From: Ramlibacter sp.
Lineage (GTDB): Bacteria; Pseudomonadota; Gammaproteobacteria; Burkholderiales; Burkholderiaceae_C
Assembly: GCA_025351615.1 (NCBI GenBank)
Contig: JANXVP010000197.1
Location: forward strand, 1-7,640
Length of the DNA: 7,640 nt
Reading direction: 5' to 3'
The notes below the pieces were generated by a model that worked only from the letters and a program-made list of their open reading frames with translations, made no database searches and was not told the DNA's origin. Positions 7,412 to 7,640 of this stretch are shown piece after piece. Each line of letters begins with the position of its first letter. Position 1 is the first letter of the stretch. Both the position numbers and the translations under genes were made by a program.

Positions 7412-7430
7412 TGCTACAAACTTCGTAGCA
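7412..7430. repeat. TGCTAC-N7-GTAGCA inverted repeat
   Basis: TGCTAC (7412-7417) and GTAGCA (7425-7430) form a 6-bp stem around the 7-nt loop AAACTTC. GCG (7409-7411) and CGC (7434-7436) can extend it past a TGA bulge. There is no T-run on either side, so it is not an intrinsic terminator. It could be a leader hairpin of rne or a dispersed genomic palindrome; I recall similar GCTAY/RTAGC palindromes between genes in Comamonadaceae but cannot confirm that here. Confidence 0.5.
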
Positions 7431-7545
7431 TGACGCACCCGCGGATAGCGGGCAGGCGGCGACTCCATACCTTCGGCCGGGGCTGTAAGCCACCGCCAGA
7501 AAGTCAACAGGAGCGCCATCAACACAGGAGTTCTCGCTTCATCCG

Positions 7546-7568
7546 CCGCCAGCTTTCGAGGCTGGCGG
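7546..7568 (-). repeat. GC-rich 8-bp inverted repeat near the distal end of the rne upstream region
   Basis: CCGCCAGC (7546-7553) pairs perfectly with GCTGGCGG (7561-7568) around a 7-nt loop. A related word occurs again at 7491-7499 (CACCGCCAG). If rne transcription begins in the AT-rich patch at about 7570-7597, this would be a stem-loop at the extreme 5' end of the mRNA, a place where a hairpin would hinder 5'-end-dependent RNase E attack. It lacks a T-run, so a terminator is unlikely. Confidence 0.55.
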
Positions 7569-7640
7569 TGTGGTATTCCGTATCAGTATTTCAAAGTGTC
7601 GGCAGCTCCGGCGGCGGGGCGGGCGACTGCAGCCATCGAG

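Larger units (their letters stand above)
7179..7640 (-). promoter_or_regulatory. Long structured 5' leader and upstream region of rne (no gene seen)
   Basis: These 462 bases hold no reading frame that resembles a known protein on either strand. They contain several inverted repeats (7204-7250, 7262-7275, 7389-7403, 7412-7430, 7481-7491, 7546-7568), as expected for the long folded leader through which RNase E controls its own mRNA in E. coli. The most AT-rich patch, about 7570-7597, carries TTGAAA on the minus strand (7589-7594) but no matching -10 box at a proper distance. A promoter there is only a guess. In many betaproteobacteria rluC lies divergent to rne; if so here, its start is beyond 7640. 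Confidence 0.6.

Noticed and set aside
7340..7525. A minus-strand frame of about 60 codons in the rne leader (ATG at 7519; hydrophobic start MALLLTFWRWL) considered as a leader peptide.
   Set aside because: No Shine-Dalgarno upstream, no known relative, and Arg/Pro-rich remainder. An overlapping minus-strand frame at 7254-7493 is equally featureless. It could be revisited if ribosome profiling showed translation.
7530..7640. Plus-strand open stretch after AGGAG (7526-7530) considered as the start of a divergent gene such as rluC.
   Set aside because: No ATG at a suitable distance and the translation shows no pseudouridine synthase or S4-domain motif before the window ends.

Overview
This window is a GC-rich piece of housekeeping chromosome from a betaproteobacterium. 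It is most likely from the order Burkholderiales, and the wording of the RNase E and porphobilinogen deaminase proteins looks closest to Comamonadaceae or near relatives. That placement comes from remembered family sequences, not from a search.

Positions 2-3957 on the + strand hold a tightly packed haem (tetrapyrrole) operon: the 3' nine-tenths of hemC (porphobilinogen deaminase, 5' end outside the window), then hemD (uroporphyrinogen-III synthase), hemX and hemY. Gaps are 8 nt (hemC-hemD), a 4-nt ATGA overlap (hemD-hemX) and 19 nt (hemX-hemY). HemC and HemD are consecutive cytosolic enzymes that turn porphobilinogen into uroporphyrinogen III. HemX and HemY are inner-membrane-anchored companions of poorly defined role: one has a membrane anchor plus coiled coil, the other two N-terminal membrane helices plus TPR-like helices.

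Positions 3958-4034 are a short convergent intergenic gap. It contains a strong intrinsic terminator whose T-tract serves the minus-strand gene.

Positions 4035-7178 on the - strand encode a full-length RNase E (rne, 1047 aa). The catalytic half is intact and the roughly 540-residue scaffold half is disordered. That half carries a short amphipathic membrane-anchor-like motif, an Arg/Gly/Asp-rich stretch of about 260 residues, and a well-formed C-terminal microdomain.

Positions 7179-7640 contain no convincing gene. They look like the long, structured 5' leader and upstream region of rne, with several inverted repeats. The best of these ends about 13 nt upstream of the rne Shine-Dalgarno sequence and is a candidate autoregulatory hairpin, or a captured dispersed palindrome. 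No promoter could be placed with confidence.

I see no mobile element, CRISPR array, tRNA/rRNA gene or novel multi-gene system here. The points most worth a second look are the rne leader structure, the RNase E scaffold microdomains, and the meeting of rne with the hem operon.
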